Made by a program: the position numbers and the translations under genes
Notes under the pieces: generated by a model
What the model was told of the DNA's origin: nothing
The model's input: the letters and a program-made list of their open reading frames with translations, nothing else
Databases searched by the model: none
Shown here: piece by piece, positions 54,040-62,460 of the stretch
Layout: the number at the start of each line of letters is the position of its first letter
Numbering within the stretch: position 1 is the first letter of the stretch
Source of the DNA: Pseudomonas viridiflava
Lineage (GTDB): Bacteria; Pseudomonadota; Gammaproteobacteria; Pseudomonadales; Pseudomonadaceae
DNA length: 64,000 nucleotides
Reading direction: 5' to 3'
Assembly (NCBI RefSeq): GCF_900590885.1
Contig: NZ_UUON01000050.1
Span: 248,001 to 312,000, forward strand

Positions 54040-55862
54040 CGCATGATCTCGCCGCGTTCGGTGGTACGGATCACCGTCTCGGTAAAGCTGTTGATTGACA
54101 CGTAGCGTGCCAGGAAGCGCTCCAGCACCGCACCGAGCAGGAACACGCCGGTGCCGCGAAACGCGTTTTCATCGAATTCCAGGGTGATTTCCAGTCCGCG
54201 CCCAAACACGATCGGGCCCGGCATCGGCAGGCGCCGGGTCACGGCTTTGCTGCTGACTTCGCGCAGGCCTTCGATCTGCAATTGCAGCGCGGCGTCGTTG
54301 CTGTCGCCGTACAGGCGCAGCAGTTCTCGCAGCGCGCCGGCGCCCTGGCCCTGTTCGCTCAAGGACAGGTAGTTGAGCGACAACTGGCTGATCAGGCGCC
54401 AGGCCTTGGCGTCGTGGGCATGGCTGGCGCGTGGGCGGCTTGGGCCGGCTACGCAGCGCACGGCCAGTACCGGGGCGCTGTCGGCCAGGGTGAAGTCGGT
54501 CTTGCCGTTGCCCACGCTCATGAACAGCGGCAAGTCGCGGTTGGTGCACAGCGCGGTCACGCCGAGCTGGCGCAGGTCGTGGCCATACGGCGCCTGGCGG
54601 CTGTCCACCAGGCTGACGAAGGTTTCGCTGCCCACGTAGGTGGAGCGCGGGCCGTTGCGGCGTTGGTCGCTGGACAATACGCGGGGCTCGCGACGCACTG
54701 TGTAGTAGGCCTGGTCACGGCCATAACGGGACGGGTCGCGCACCGCGTAGAACGGCAGGAACGGCTGCTCCGGCCCGGTGCCGTGGCCGGTGATGCCGCT
54801 CAGGGAATGAATCTCGAAATCCATCGGCCGTGTGCGGTCGGCGATCACATGGTGTTCGTTGACCCGGTCGGACAAGTGGATACGGTCCACGCGCTTGGGG
54901 AACAAGTTGATCGCCGGCGTGCAGAACGGCAAAAACTGCGCCGCGCCGACGCTGCCTTCCAGGCTCGGTTCGTGGCGGTCGAACAGCACGATCAGCTCCA
55001 GCTCCTGGCCGTCGCAGCGTTTGACCGCGCGGCCGAGCTCGGCGAATTCGACGAACAGGTAGCGATGGGGCAGGGCGAAGTATTCCTGCAACAGGCGATA
55101 GCCCTGGAACGCCCGCGCCACCACCGGCATCGCCGCGTCGGCGTCGTCAAAACCACGGGAACGCAGCGCGTCTGGCGGCAGGCGCTCGACCCAATCGCCG
55201 CCGGGCTTGCGTGCAAACACCGCGCAGGCATTGCCGAGCAGCTGCTCGTAGAGGCGGAACGGTTGCTCGTCGGCACCGCTGAGGTACAGCGGCAGGTTGT
55301 CGAGGTCGAGGCTGTTGAAGGGCAACTCAGCGCCGGTGCGCAGGGTCAGGCGCAGGCCGGCCTTGGCTTTCGGCTCGCTGGCGGCCAGGCGCCCGAGCAC
55401 GGCGGCGGGGTTGCCGAAGTACTCGGCGTTGCTCACCTGCAGCGGCCACAGCGTCACCGGGTGGGCGGTGCGGTACTCGCAGCAGGTCTGGGTTTCACGG
55501 CCCAGGGCGGCGCGCAACACGGTGTCGCGCGGCAGCGGGAAACCACTGGCCAGGGAGCCTTCGTCGGGGTCGGTCTGCAACTGCACCACGGTCATCGACG
55601 GAGTCGGCGCCAGGTAGTGCGGGTAGGCGATTTCCAGCAAGTTGTGGGTGAAGGTCGGGTACTCGGCGTCGAGCTTGAGTTGCACGCGGGCGGTCAGGTA
55701 GGCAAAACCTTCGAGCAGGCGTTCGACGTACGGGTCGGCGCAGTCCATGCCGGACAGGGTCAGCCGACTGGCGATCTTCGGGTATTCCTTGGCGAACTCG
55801 GCGGCGCTTTCGCGCACGTGGTGCAGTTCCTGGTTGTACAGCTCCAGCAGGCGCGGGTTCAT
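54003..55862 (-). CDS. tssF: T6SS baseplate protein TssF
   Basis: 619 aa from the ATG at 55862 (MNPRLLELYNQELHHVRE), with GGAGAC upstream; the reading frame extends further but only as overlap with tssE. Diagnostic EFAKEYPKIASRL, DPYVERLLEGFAYLTARVQLKL and FPLPRDT segments. Baseplate wedge partner of TssG. ATGA overlap with the tssE stop. Confidence 0.94.
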   Translation of the reverse strand: MNPRLLELYNQELHHVRESAAEFAKEYPKIASRLTLSGMDCADPYVERLLEGFAYLTARVQLKLDAEYPTFTHNLLEIAYPHYLAPTPSMTVVQLQTDPDEGSLASGFPLPRDTVLRAALGRETQTCCEYRTAHPVTLWPLQVSNAEYFGNPAAVLGRLAASEPKAKAGLRLTLRTGAELPFNSLDLDNLPLYLSGADEQPFRLYEQLLGNACAVFARKPGGDWVERLPPDALRSRGFDDADAAMPVVARAFQGYRLLQEYFALPHRYLFVEFAELGRAVKRCDGQELELIVLFDRHEPSLEGSVGAAQFLPFCTPAINLFPKRVDRIHLSDRVNEHHVIADRTRPMDFEIHSLSGITGHGTGPEQPFLPFYAVRDPSRYGRDQAYYTVRREPRVLSSDQRRNGPRSTYVGSETFVSLVDSRQAPYGHDLRQLGVTALCTNRDLPLFMSVGNGKTDFTLADSAPVLAVRCVAGPSRPRASHAHDAKAWRLISQLSLNYLSLSEQGQGAGALRELLRLYGDSNDAALQLQIEGLREVSSKAVTRRLPMPGPIVFGRGLEITLEFDENAFRGTGVFLLGAVLERFLARYVSINSFTETVIRTTERGEIMRWKAKPGRRPTL

Positions 55863-56374
55863 GGGCGTCTCCGCTGGTCGGCGTTGACCACACGCACGTG
55901 GCCGGATTCCAGGTCGAGGTCGGTTTGCAGCAACAGGCGCAACGGCACCGGCTGCGCCCACAGGTCGCCTTCGATCTCGAAACTCAGCGCGTTGTGGTTC
56001 ATCTCGCCATGCCCGACCCGCGCCTTGACGCGCAGGGTGTGGCGCAAAATGCGCGGTTCAAAGGTGGCAATCGCCTGGTAGATCAGGGCTTCGAGCGCCT
56101 TGATATCCACGCTGGAAACGCTGTTGCCCGCCAGCGCCGGCAGGCCGTAATTGACCACCGACGTACCGGCCGGGGTGTGCAGCGTGGCATCGGCATCCAG
56201 CAACGACGTGGTGTTGAGCAGCCACGCCAGGTCGCGCAGCACCGAGGCTTTTAATTGGGTCAGGGACAGCACGCGTTTGTCGGCGCTTTCCTTGGGATTG
56301 GTTGGGTCGTCGTCGGTCAACCGGTCCAGCAGGGACGGTTGCAGACGGTCGCGGGAAGCGATTTCAGTTACCAC
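55859..56374 (-). CDS. tssE: T6SS baseplate protein TssE (gp25-like)
   Basis: 171 aa from GTG 56374 (MVTEIASRDRLQPSLLDRL), preceded by GGAGCT at 7 nt; the open frame to 56446 has no better start. gp25-like: LLDRLTDDDP, VVNYGLPALAGNSVSSVDIKAL and a C-terminal FEIEGDLWAQPVPLRLLLQT. Links baseplate to sheath. Directly follows hcp with no tagJ gene in between, unlike the P. aeruginosa H1 locus. Confidence 0.9.
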   Translation of the reverse strand: MVTEIASRDRLQPSLLDRLTDDDPTNPKESADKRVLSLTQLKASVLRDLAWLLNTTSLLDADATLHTPAGTSVVNYGLPALAGNSVSSVDIKALEALIYQAIATFEPRILRHTLRVKARVGHGEMNHNALSFEIEGDLWAQPVPLRLLLQTDLDLESGHVRVVNADQRRRP

Positions 56375-56452
56375 CAAAGCAGCTCCACGGACGGGTTGCG
56401 AGAGGGACAAAAACCTTTGGGCCGCAGCGCGAGGCCGCGGCCACAAAGGCTA

Positions 56453-56941
56453 TCAGCGCTTGGTGTTGGAACGGATGTTCCAGCCAAACTTGATCGCGCC
56501 GCCGTCTTTGGTGCCGTCGGCTTTCTGCGGCTGGTAGTCGACCATCACTTGGGCAAAGTTCAGGGTGACGTTTTCGGTCAGACGGTCATCGGAGCCCGAA
56601 CCGCCGGTGCTCAGCGAGGTAACCAGCACTTCTTCCAGGTTGATCACCATGTACTCGACCTGGCTTTCGCCACCGGCCTTGCGCACGGTGAGCTTGACCT
56701 TGTCGATGTGCTTGCCGCTGGCGCAGTGCATCATCAGGTTCGGCGAGGCCTTGTCGACGTACTTGGTCAGCGACAGGTCCTGGATATTCACCTTGCCCGC
56801 ACCGCCGCCACCGCCCACGTGCATGTTGCCGGACTGGGCCATGCCCCAGCTCCAGTTCAGCACGTCGATTTCGTCCTTGTGGGCCTTGTCCATGGACTCG
56901 CCCTTGATGTCGCCGATCTTGATGAAAATATCAACAGCCAT
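56453..56941 (-). CDS. hcp: T6SS inner-tube protein Hcp
   Basis: 162 aa from the ATG at 56941 (MAVDIFIKIGDIKGESMD), with GGGAG upstream. Typical Hcp1 features: HKDEIDVLNWSWGMAQSG, VNIQDLSLTKYVDKASP and LNFAQVMVDYQPQ. Forms hexameric rings of the tube and is secreted. A REPIN lies between it and tssC, and the 60-bp region after that REPIN could hold a separate promoter. Confidence 0.97.
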   Translation of the reverse strand: MAVDIFIKIGDIKGESMDKAHKDEIDVLNWSWGMAQSGNMHVGGGGGAGKVNIQDLSLTKYVDKASPNLMMHCASGKHIDKVKLTVRKAGGESQVEYMVINLEEVLVTSLSTGGSGSDDRLTENVTLNFAQVMVDYQPQKADGTKDGGAIKFGWNIRSNTKR

Positions 56942-57003
56942 GTTTTCTCCCTGTGTGGCGCTTGCCACTGAATTTGGTTATGCCCCAAAGGGCACTGCTT
57001 TTG

Positions 57004-57090
57004 TGTGGGAGGGGGCTTGCCCCCGATGCAGGCAACTCGGTCTGTCAGGCAGGCCGAGGTGATGCTATCGGGGGCAAGCCCCCTCCCACA
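57004..57090. repeat. REPIN between tssC and hcp
   Basis: tgtgggagggggcttgcccccgat... and its inverse ...atcgggggcaagccccctcccaca with a ~35-nt spacer, inside the tss operon. Confidence 0.88.
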
Positions 57091-57104
57091 GGAGAGCGAG
57101 GCGC

Positions 57105-58601
57105 TTAGGCGCTTTTTGCCGAAGGCAGCTTCGATACCAGGCGCAGCGACACGGTCAGCCCTTCGAGCTGGTAGTGCGGGCGCAGGTAGAACTTGGAGTT
57201 GTAGTACCCCGGGTTGCCTTCGACGTCTTCCACGATCACTTCGGCGGCAGCCAACGGGTGCTGGGCCTTGGTGGTTTCGGTGGAGTGCGCCGGGTCGCCG
57301 TCGACGTAGTTGAGGATCCAGTCCTGCAACCAGCGCTGCATTTCGTCCTTCTCTTTGAAGGAACCGATCTTGTCGCGCACGATGCACTTCAAGTAGTGGG
57401 CGAAACGGCAGGTGGCGAACAGGTACGGCAGGCGCGCGGCCAGGTTGGCGTTGGCGGTGGCGTCCGGGTCGTCGTATTCGGCCGGTTTCTGCAGCGACTG
57501 CGCGCCAATGAACGCGGCGAAGTCGGTGTTTTTCTTGTGCAGCAGCGGCATGAAACCGTTCTTCGCCAGCTCCGCTTCACGGCGGTCGCTGATGGCGATT
57601 TCGGTCGGGCACTTCATGTCCACACCACCGTCGTCGGTAGGGAAGGTGTGCGCCGGCAGGTTTTCCACTTCGCCGCCGGACTCCACGCCACGGATGCGCG
57701 AGCACCAGCCGTAATGTTTGAACGAACGGTTGATGTTCACCGCCATCGCGTAGGCAGCGTTGGCCCAGGTGTATTTGGAGCTGTCGGCGCCGTCGGTGTT
57801 TTCTTCGAAGGCGAAGGCTTCCACCGGGTCGGTCTTGGCGCCATACGGCAGGCGCGCGAGGAAGCGCGGCATGGTCAGGCCGATGTAGCGCGAGTCTTCC
57901 GATTCACGCAGCGAGCGCCAGCCGGCGTATTCCGGGGTGGTGAAGATCTTGGTCAGGTCGCGCGGGTTCGACAGTTCCTGCCACGAGCCCATGCCCATCA
58001 CGGTCGGCGAGGCCGCAGCGATGAACGGGGCGTGCATGGCGGCGCAGACTTTCGACAGCTCGCCCAGCAGCTCAACGTCTGGCGGCGACTGGTCGAAGTA
58101 GTAGTCGCCGACCAGGCAGCCGTAAGGTTCGCCGCCGAACTGGCCGTATTCTTCTTCGTACATCTTCTTGAAGATCGGGCTCTGGTCCCACGCGGTGCCC
58201 TTGAATTTCTTCAGGGTCTTGTGCAGGTCTGGCTTGGAGATGTTGAGCACGCGAATCTTCAGTTGCTCATCGCTCTCGGTGTTGTTGACCAGGTAGTGCA
58301 GGCCACGCCAGGCGCTTTCCAGCTGCTGGAAATCCTGGTGGTGGATGATCTGGTTGACCTGGGCGGTGAGCTTGGCGTCGATGGCGGCGATGATCGATTC
58401 AATCGACTTGATCGCGTCGTTGGACACCAGGTCGGTTTGCGCCAAAGCCTGTTCAGCCAGGGTGCGCACGGCGGTTTCCACGGCTTCGCGGGCACGCTCG
58501 GTCTTGGGCTTGAACTCTTGCAGCAGCAGGTTGGCGAACTCGCTGGCTTCTTCGGTGGCACCCAGGATCTGGCTGCCTTCGCGGGCGGTATTGTCGGTCA
58601 T
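57105..58601 (-). CDS. tssC: T6SS sheath large subunit TssC (VipB)
   Basis: 498 aa. Features of the EvpB/VC_A0108 family: QDFQQLESAWRGLHYLV, GEPYGCLVGDYYFDQSP, and FATCRFAHYLKCIVRDKIGS near the C-terminus. Polymerises with TssB into the contractile sheath. Starts 2 nt after tssB. Confidence 0.97.
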   Translation of the reverse strand: MTDNTAREGSQILGATEEASEFANLLLQEFKPKTERAREAVETAVRTLAEQALAQTDLVSNDAIKSIESIIAAIDAKLTAQVNQIIHHQDFQQLESAWRGLHYLVNNTESDEQLKIRVLNISKPDLHKTLKKFKGTAWDQSPIFKKMYEEEYGQFGGEPYGCLVGDYYFDQSPPDVELLGELSKVCAAMHAPFIAAASPTVMGMGSWQELSNPRDLTKIFTTPEYAGWRSLRESEDSRYIGLTMPRFLARLPYGAKTDPVEAFAFEENTDGADSSKYTWANAAYAMAVNINRSFKHYGWCSRIRGVESGGEVENLPAHTFPTDDGGVDMKCPTEIAISDRREAELAKNGFMPLLHKKNTDFAAFIGAQSLQKPAEYDDPDATANANLAARLPYLFATCRFAHYLKCIVRDKIGSFKEKDEMQRWLQDWILNYVDGDPAHSTETTKAQHPLAAAEVIVEDVEGNPGYYNSKFYLRPHYQLEGLTVSLRLVSKLPSAKSA

Positions 58602-58603
58602 GG

Positions 58604-59110
58604 TTACTGATCCCCTGCAGGCTTGGGCGCACTGGCAAGTGCTTGCAGCAGTGCCGGGTCCTTGATCGCCTTCATGATGATTTCTTCAGCGCCGGTCTTG
58701 CCGTCCATGTAGGTCAGCAGGTTGGCCAGCTGGGTGCGGGCTTCGAGCAACTGGTTCAGCGCGTCGACCTTGCGGGCCACGGCGGCCGGGCTGAAGTCGT
58801 CCATGCTTTCGAAAGTTATGTCCAGGCTCAGGTTGCCTTCGCCGGTCAGCTCGTTGGGTACGTGGAAGGCCACGCGCGGCTGCATGGCCTTGAGGCGCGA
58901 GTCGAAGTTGTCGACGTCCACTTCAAGGAACTTGCGGTCGGCCACCGGGGCCAGAGGCTCGGCAGGCTTGCCGGCGAGGTCGGCCATCACACCCATCACG
59001 AAGGGCAGCTGGACCTTTTTCTCGGCGCCGTAAAGCTCGACGTCGTACTCGATCTGCACTCGAGGCGCGCGGTTGCGCGCGATGAATTTCTGAGAACTTT
59101 GCTTCGCCAC
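58604..59110 (-). CDS. tssB: T6SS sheath small subunit TssB (VipA)
   Basis: 168 aa from GTG 59110, with AGGAG 8 nt upstream. Family segments RAPRVQIEYDVELYGAEKKV, LPFVMGVMADLAG and FHVPNELTGEGNLSLDITFE. Partner of TssC in the sheath. Confidence 0.96.
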   Translation of the reverse strand: MAKQSSQKFIARNRAPRVQIEYDVELYGAEKKVQLPFVMGVMADLAGKPAEPLAPVADRKFLEVDVDNFDSRLKAMQPRVAFHVPNELTGEGNLSLDITFESMDDFSPAAVARKVDALNQLLEARTQLANLLTYMDGKTGAEEIIMKAIKDPALLQALASAPKPAGDQ

Positions 59111-59164
59111 GTTGCTGCTCCTGGTCGCTTGAGCGACGGTGTTGTTACTGCGTTGCCTGGCGGT

Positions 59165-60184
59165 TTACTCGCCGTCCGGGCCACGCAGGTTTTCAAATTG
59201 GGACATGCCATCGGGAATCAGATTGCGCACGATCGCCGCAAAATCGGCATGCACCAGATTTTTTGCCCGGTTCAACAGCACCGGCAGCGGGCTCGAAGGC
59301 TCGTGCCGGGTGTAGTACGCAAGGATCTTGTCGAGGCTGCGCAGCACGTCATCACGGTTGGCGATGTCGCCCACCGGGCGCGGTGCTGCGGGCGCAGCGG
59401 CGAAGTCAACCGAGGGGGCATTGTCGTCACTGACGGCCTCGGGTTCGCTGCTGCTGTCGGTGCCGGGCACCGCTTGGTTGAGGATCTGCAGCGCCTGCTT
59501 GAGGGGCTGCTTCAAGGTGGTGAGGTCCACGCCCTGGGCGGAACCGACTTGTTCGTTGACCTGCTGCTCGATGGCCTCGCAGGCGGCTCGCGCGGCGCTC
59601 AGGGCGTCGCGGGTGGCTTGCAGCTGCTCGGGGTCGCTGTCGAGGAAGGCGGCGTTGAGCTGCTGCGCGCCCAATTGCTCGTCGGGGAAGCTCATCAAAC
59701 CGCTGGCATTGAGCGCGGCGCGCAGGCTCACCGGGCCGAAGGTGCGCGAGCGCGTGAGGATGCTTTCGCGCAGCAGGCGAATGGTCGCGTCGCTGGTCAG
59801 GCCCGACAGTGCGTTGATGCGCACGGTGGGGTCGTTATCGTCGTCGGCATCCAGGCGCGGGTGCAGGTCGGCCCAGTACTCGCGCAGCAGCGCGTTGATC
59901 AGCGTGAGGACGTCGGCCAGCCCGACCACACCCTGCAGGGCGAGGGAGCTTTGCAACAGAAAATGGGTGATGCGCAGGTCTTTGCTGCGCTGGAGCAAGT
60001 CGAGGCTTTGCTGCTGGATGCTGCGCCACTCCGGCGGTTCAGCGGGCAGGATCGAATCGCCCATGCTGCGCTCGGGTTGGCCCTTGGCATCACGCTCAAG
60101 TTGTAGAAATTGCGCGTCATATTCCATGTCTTCGCCACAAGGCGAAGTCGCGGAAACGGCAGTGAGCAGCAACGGCACATCCAC
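59165..60184 (-). CDS. tssA: T6SS cap/baseplate protein TssA (ImpA_N)
   Basis: 339 aa from GTG 60184 (MDVPLLLTAVSATSPCGED), preceded by GGGAGA at 9 nt; an ATG at 60229 gives 15 more residues but has no ribosome site. N-terminal ImpA_N domain (SPCGEDMEYDAQFLQLER; HFLLQSSLALQGVVGLADVL), Ala/Ser-rich linker, and a C-terminal domain with NRDDVLRSLDKILAYYTRHE and SPLPVLLNRAKNLV. First gene of the leftward tss operon; divergent from fha. Confidence 0.92.
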   Translation of the reverse strand: MDVPLLLTAVSATSPCGEDMEYDAQFLQLERDAKGQPERSMGDSILPAEPPEWRSIQQQSLDLLQRSKDLRITHFLLQSSLALQGVVGLADVLTLINALLREYWADLHPRLDADDDNDPTVRINALSGLTSDATIRLLRESILTRSRTFGPVSLRAALNASGLMSFPDEQLGAQQLNAAFLDSDPEQLQATRDALSAARAACEAIEQQVNEQVGSAQGVDLTTLKQPLKQALQILNQAVPGTDSSSEPEAVSDDNAPSVDFAAAPAAPRPVGDIANRDDVLRSLDKILAYYTRHEPSSPLPVLLNRAKNLVHADFAAIVRNLIPDGMSQFENLRGPDGE

Positions 60185-60578
60185 TGAAATTGATCTCCCT
60201 ATCAGCCCGTTAGATGGCGGGCAATTCATGCGTTAGTTGCCTGGGGAACTTTGCATGTTTTCTTGGTCATATAAGCGCAATGCCACTAGTGTGCCACCAC
60301 TGCAATGCAAGAAGTTGTGCATTTTTGGTGTAGTACTTACGCCTTGTCAAGGTAAGCTATTCGCCCTCTGTGACAGATGTGCGGTGCTTAACAACCCGCG
60401 CGACTGGTGGGTCGAATGGCGCACCTGAATAGGATTTTTGTCATGCAGCCCAGTTAAGATCAGCGATCATGCTGGCATTGGCAGGTTGTAGCAGGTCGAT
60501 TGCACGACCTGATGAGGAACTCTCGGGAACCGCTGTCCCGGGGGTCGACTGCGCGCGAAGTATCAGCAAGGAGGCAAG
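60185..60578. promoter_or_regulatory. Divergent tssA / fha control region
   Basis: About 390 bases without a convincing gene. The fha side can form two hairpins: AGGTCG-attgca-CGACCT (60493-60510) and CGGGA-accgctg-TCCCG (60524-60540), with GGA triplets in gatgaggaac between them, in the second stem, and in the fha AGGAGG ribosome site. In P. aeruginosa the H1-T6SS is repressed post-transcriptionally by RsmA, which binds GGA in such contexts; the same control here is inference. No clear -35/-10 or sigma54 promoter was identified. Confidence 0.45.
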
Positions 60579-61880
60579 ATGTCGCTGTGTTTGACTATCA
60601 CTAGTTATCACAAGATTACCCCTGGGCAATGCGCCGAGAAGTCCATGAACCAGGGCTCGATGGCGATCGGCCGCAGCTCGGATAATGACTGGGTACTGCC
60701 GGACCCCGAGCGCCTGGTGTCCTCGCAACATTGCGTTATTCAATACAAAGATGGCCGTTATTATTTAACCGATAACAGCACGAACGGGGTGGAGTTGGTT
60801 AACGCCGCTATTCGTTTGCGCAGGGGTAACAGCGAACCCCTGCAAGATGGCGAGTTGATCCGCATCGGCGATTACGAGATCCAGGCGCGTATCGACTTCA
60901 ACGTGCAGGCCGTCGACAGCCAGCCGTTTGCCGGTGAATCTCCGAACAGTTTCGAAGCCTTGATGGGCGCCGTGGTCAGCCAGCCAGCCGCCACGCCGGT
61001 GATCGCGCCGCAGTTCCACGGCGCCTCGTCCATGGACACGCTGCCGGACCTGTTCGACTTCCTCAGCCCCACCGCCGTGCCGCCGCCGACCGTGGCGGAC
61101 CACGTGCCTTCCGAGCAACACGATTTCCGCCCGCCTACGCCGGTCGCCGTGGAAAAACCGGTGGTGTCGGGCGCGGTGATTCCCGAAGACTGGGACCTGT
61201 TTGGCGACACACCGGCCCCGGTCGCGCCGCCACCGCCGCCGCCAGTCATCCAGCCGCCACCGGTGGTCGAACCGGTCGCCTATACCCAGCCACAACCCGA
61301 CCTGCTGCAAGCCTTCCTGCGCGGTGCCGGCCTGGACCAGTTGCGCCTGGACAAGGCCCAGGCCGAAGCGCAGATGGAAAGCATCGGCCGCAGCTACCGG
61401 CTGATGGTCGAAGGCCTGATCGATGTGTTGCGTGCCCGCGCCAGCCTCAAGGGCGAGTTCCGTATGCAGCAGACGATGATCCAGCCCGCCGAAAACAACC
61501 CGTTGAAATTTGCCCCCAACGCGGACGAAGCCTTGTTGCTGCTGCTTCGTCATGGAAACCAAGCGTTTATGGCGCCGGACGCGGCCGTGCGCGACAGTTT
61601 CGACGACCTGCGCGCCCACCAGCTGGCCGTGATGGCCGGCGTCGAGGCGGCGATCAAACACCTGCTCACACGCTTCGAACCGGCGCAGCTGGAAGAGCGC
61701 ATGGGCAAGCCCGGCGGGCTCTCGAGCATTTTCAACGGCTCGCGCCAGGCCCAGTACTGGCAGCAGTTCACCGAGCTTTACAGCAATATTTCCCGCGAGG
61801 CCCAGGAAGATTTCCAGGACCTGTTCGGCCGCGAATTCAGCCGAGCCTACGAAGAACACAGCGCACGCCAGCGGCGTTGA
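60579..61880 (+). CDS. T6SS FHA-domain protein (Fha/TagH)
   Basis: 433 aa, preceded by AGGAGG 6 nt before the ATG. N-terminal FHA domain (~25-95: MAIGRSSDNDWVLPDPERLVSSQHCVIQYKDG, with Arg, Ser, and the DNSTNGVEL loop), Pro-rich linker (~150-235), and a C-terminal domain typical of type VI FHA proteins (LLDVLRARASLKGEF-like region and a DFQDLFGREFSRAYEEH end). In H1-type systems it is the phosphothreonine-binding target of the PpkA/PppA switch; those genes would lie right of the window. Confidence 0.92.
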   Translation: MSLCLTITSYHKITPGQCAEKSMNQGSMAIGRSSDNDWVLPDPERLVSSQHCVIQYKDGRYYLTDNSTNGVELVNAAIRLRRGNSEPLQDGELIRIGDYEIQARIDFNVQAVDSQPFAGESPNSFEALMGAVVSQPAATPVIAPQFHGASSMDTLPDLFDFLSPTAVPPPTVADHVPSEQHDFRPPTPVAVEKPVVSGAVIPEDWDLFGDTPAPVAPPPPPPVIQPPPVVEPVAYTQPQPDLLQAFLRGAGLDQLRLDKAQAEAQMESIGRSYRLMVEGLIDVLRARASLKGEFRMQQTMIQPAENNPLKFAPNADEALLLLLRHGNQAFMAPDAAVRDSFDDLRAHQLAVMAGVEAAIKHLLTRFEPAQLEERMGKPGGLSSIFNGSRQAQYWQQFTELYSNISREAQEDFQDLFGREFSRAYEEHSARQRR

Positions 61881-61932
61881 ACCGCAACACATGGATTAAA
61901 CGGATAGCTAAACACGTCATTGAGGACGCAGG

Positions 61933-62442
61933 ATGATTCCCAGGTTTTTACTCGCAGTCGCCACACTTCTGCTGCTGACGGCGTGTGCCAACGACACCGC
62001 CAAACCCGAGGCCGCCGCTGAGGCGGACGCGGACACCGCCGCCATCGAGCTGCACTTCCACGCGATTGCCGGGCTGAACCCGGGCGCCAACGGCCAGGCC
62101 GCGCCGGTGCGGGTGCGCATCTTCGAACTGAAAAACGCCGCCACCTTCGGCCGCTCCGACTACTTCGCCCTGGCTGACCGCGCGCAATCCACCCTCGGCC
62201 TGGACCTGCTGGACCAGGACGAAGTGATGGTGCAGCCCGGGCAGCAACTGAGCATCCAGCGCGACCTCGACCCGTCCACGCGCCAGATCGGCCTGCTGGT
62301 GGGTTACCGCGAGCTGGACCGCGCGCAATGGCGCACGGTAATCAGCGTGCCGGCGCGCCAATACACCGAATACCAGATCAGCCTCGATGTGCGTGCCGTG
62401 CGCGCCGACGTCGTGGTTCCCCCATCCAGCCCTGCCCAATAA
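61933..62442 (+). CDS. tssJ: T6SS outer-membrane lipoprotein TssJ
   Basis: 169 aa, with GAGGA upstream of the ATG. Lipoprotein signal with lipobox LLTAC (Cys18). The mature beta-sandwich shows IELHFHAIAGLNPGANGQAAP, VRVRIFELKNAATFGRSDYF and PSTRQIGLLVGYRELD, typical of TssJ. Anchors the TssL-TssM complex to the outer membrane. Confidence 0.94.
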   Translation: MIPRFLLAVATLLLLTACANDTAKPEAAAEADADTAAIELHFHAIAGLNPGANGQAAPVRVRIFELKNAATFGRSDYFALADRAQSTLGLDLLDQDEVMVQPGQQLSIQRDLDPSTRQIGLLVGYRELDRAQWRTVISVPARQYTEYQISLDVRAVRADVVVPPSSPAQ

Positions 62443-62460
62443 GAAGCAATCGGAGCCCCC

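Noticed and set aside
60237..60428. 63-codon Cys/Trp-rich frame in the tssA-fha gap
   Set aside because: No ribosome site, no recognised family, and it sits in the likely divergent promoter region.
60468..60492. Possible sigma54 promoter (tggcattggcaggttgt)
   Set aside because: The GG and GC elements do not have the required spacing.
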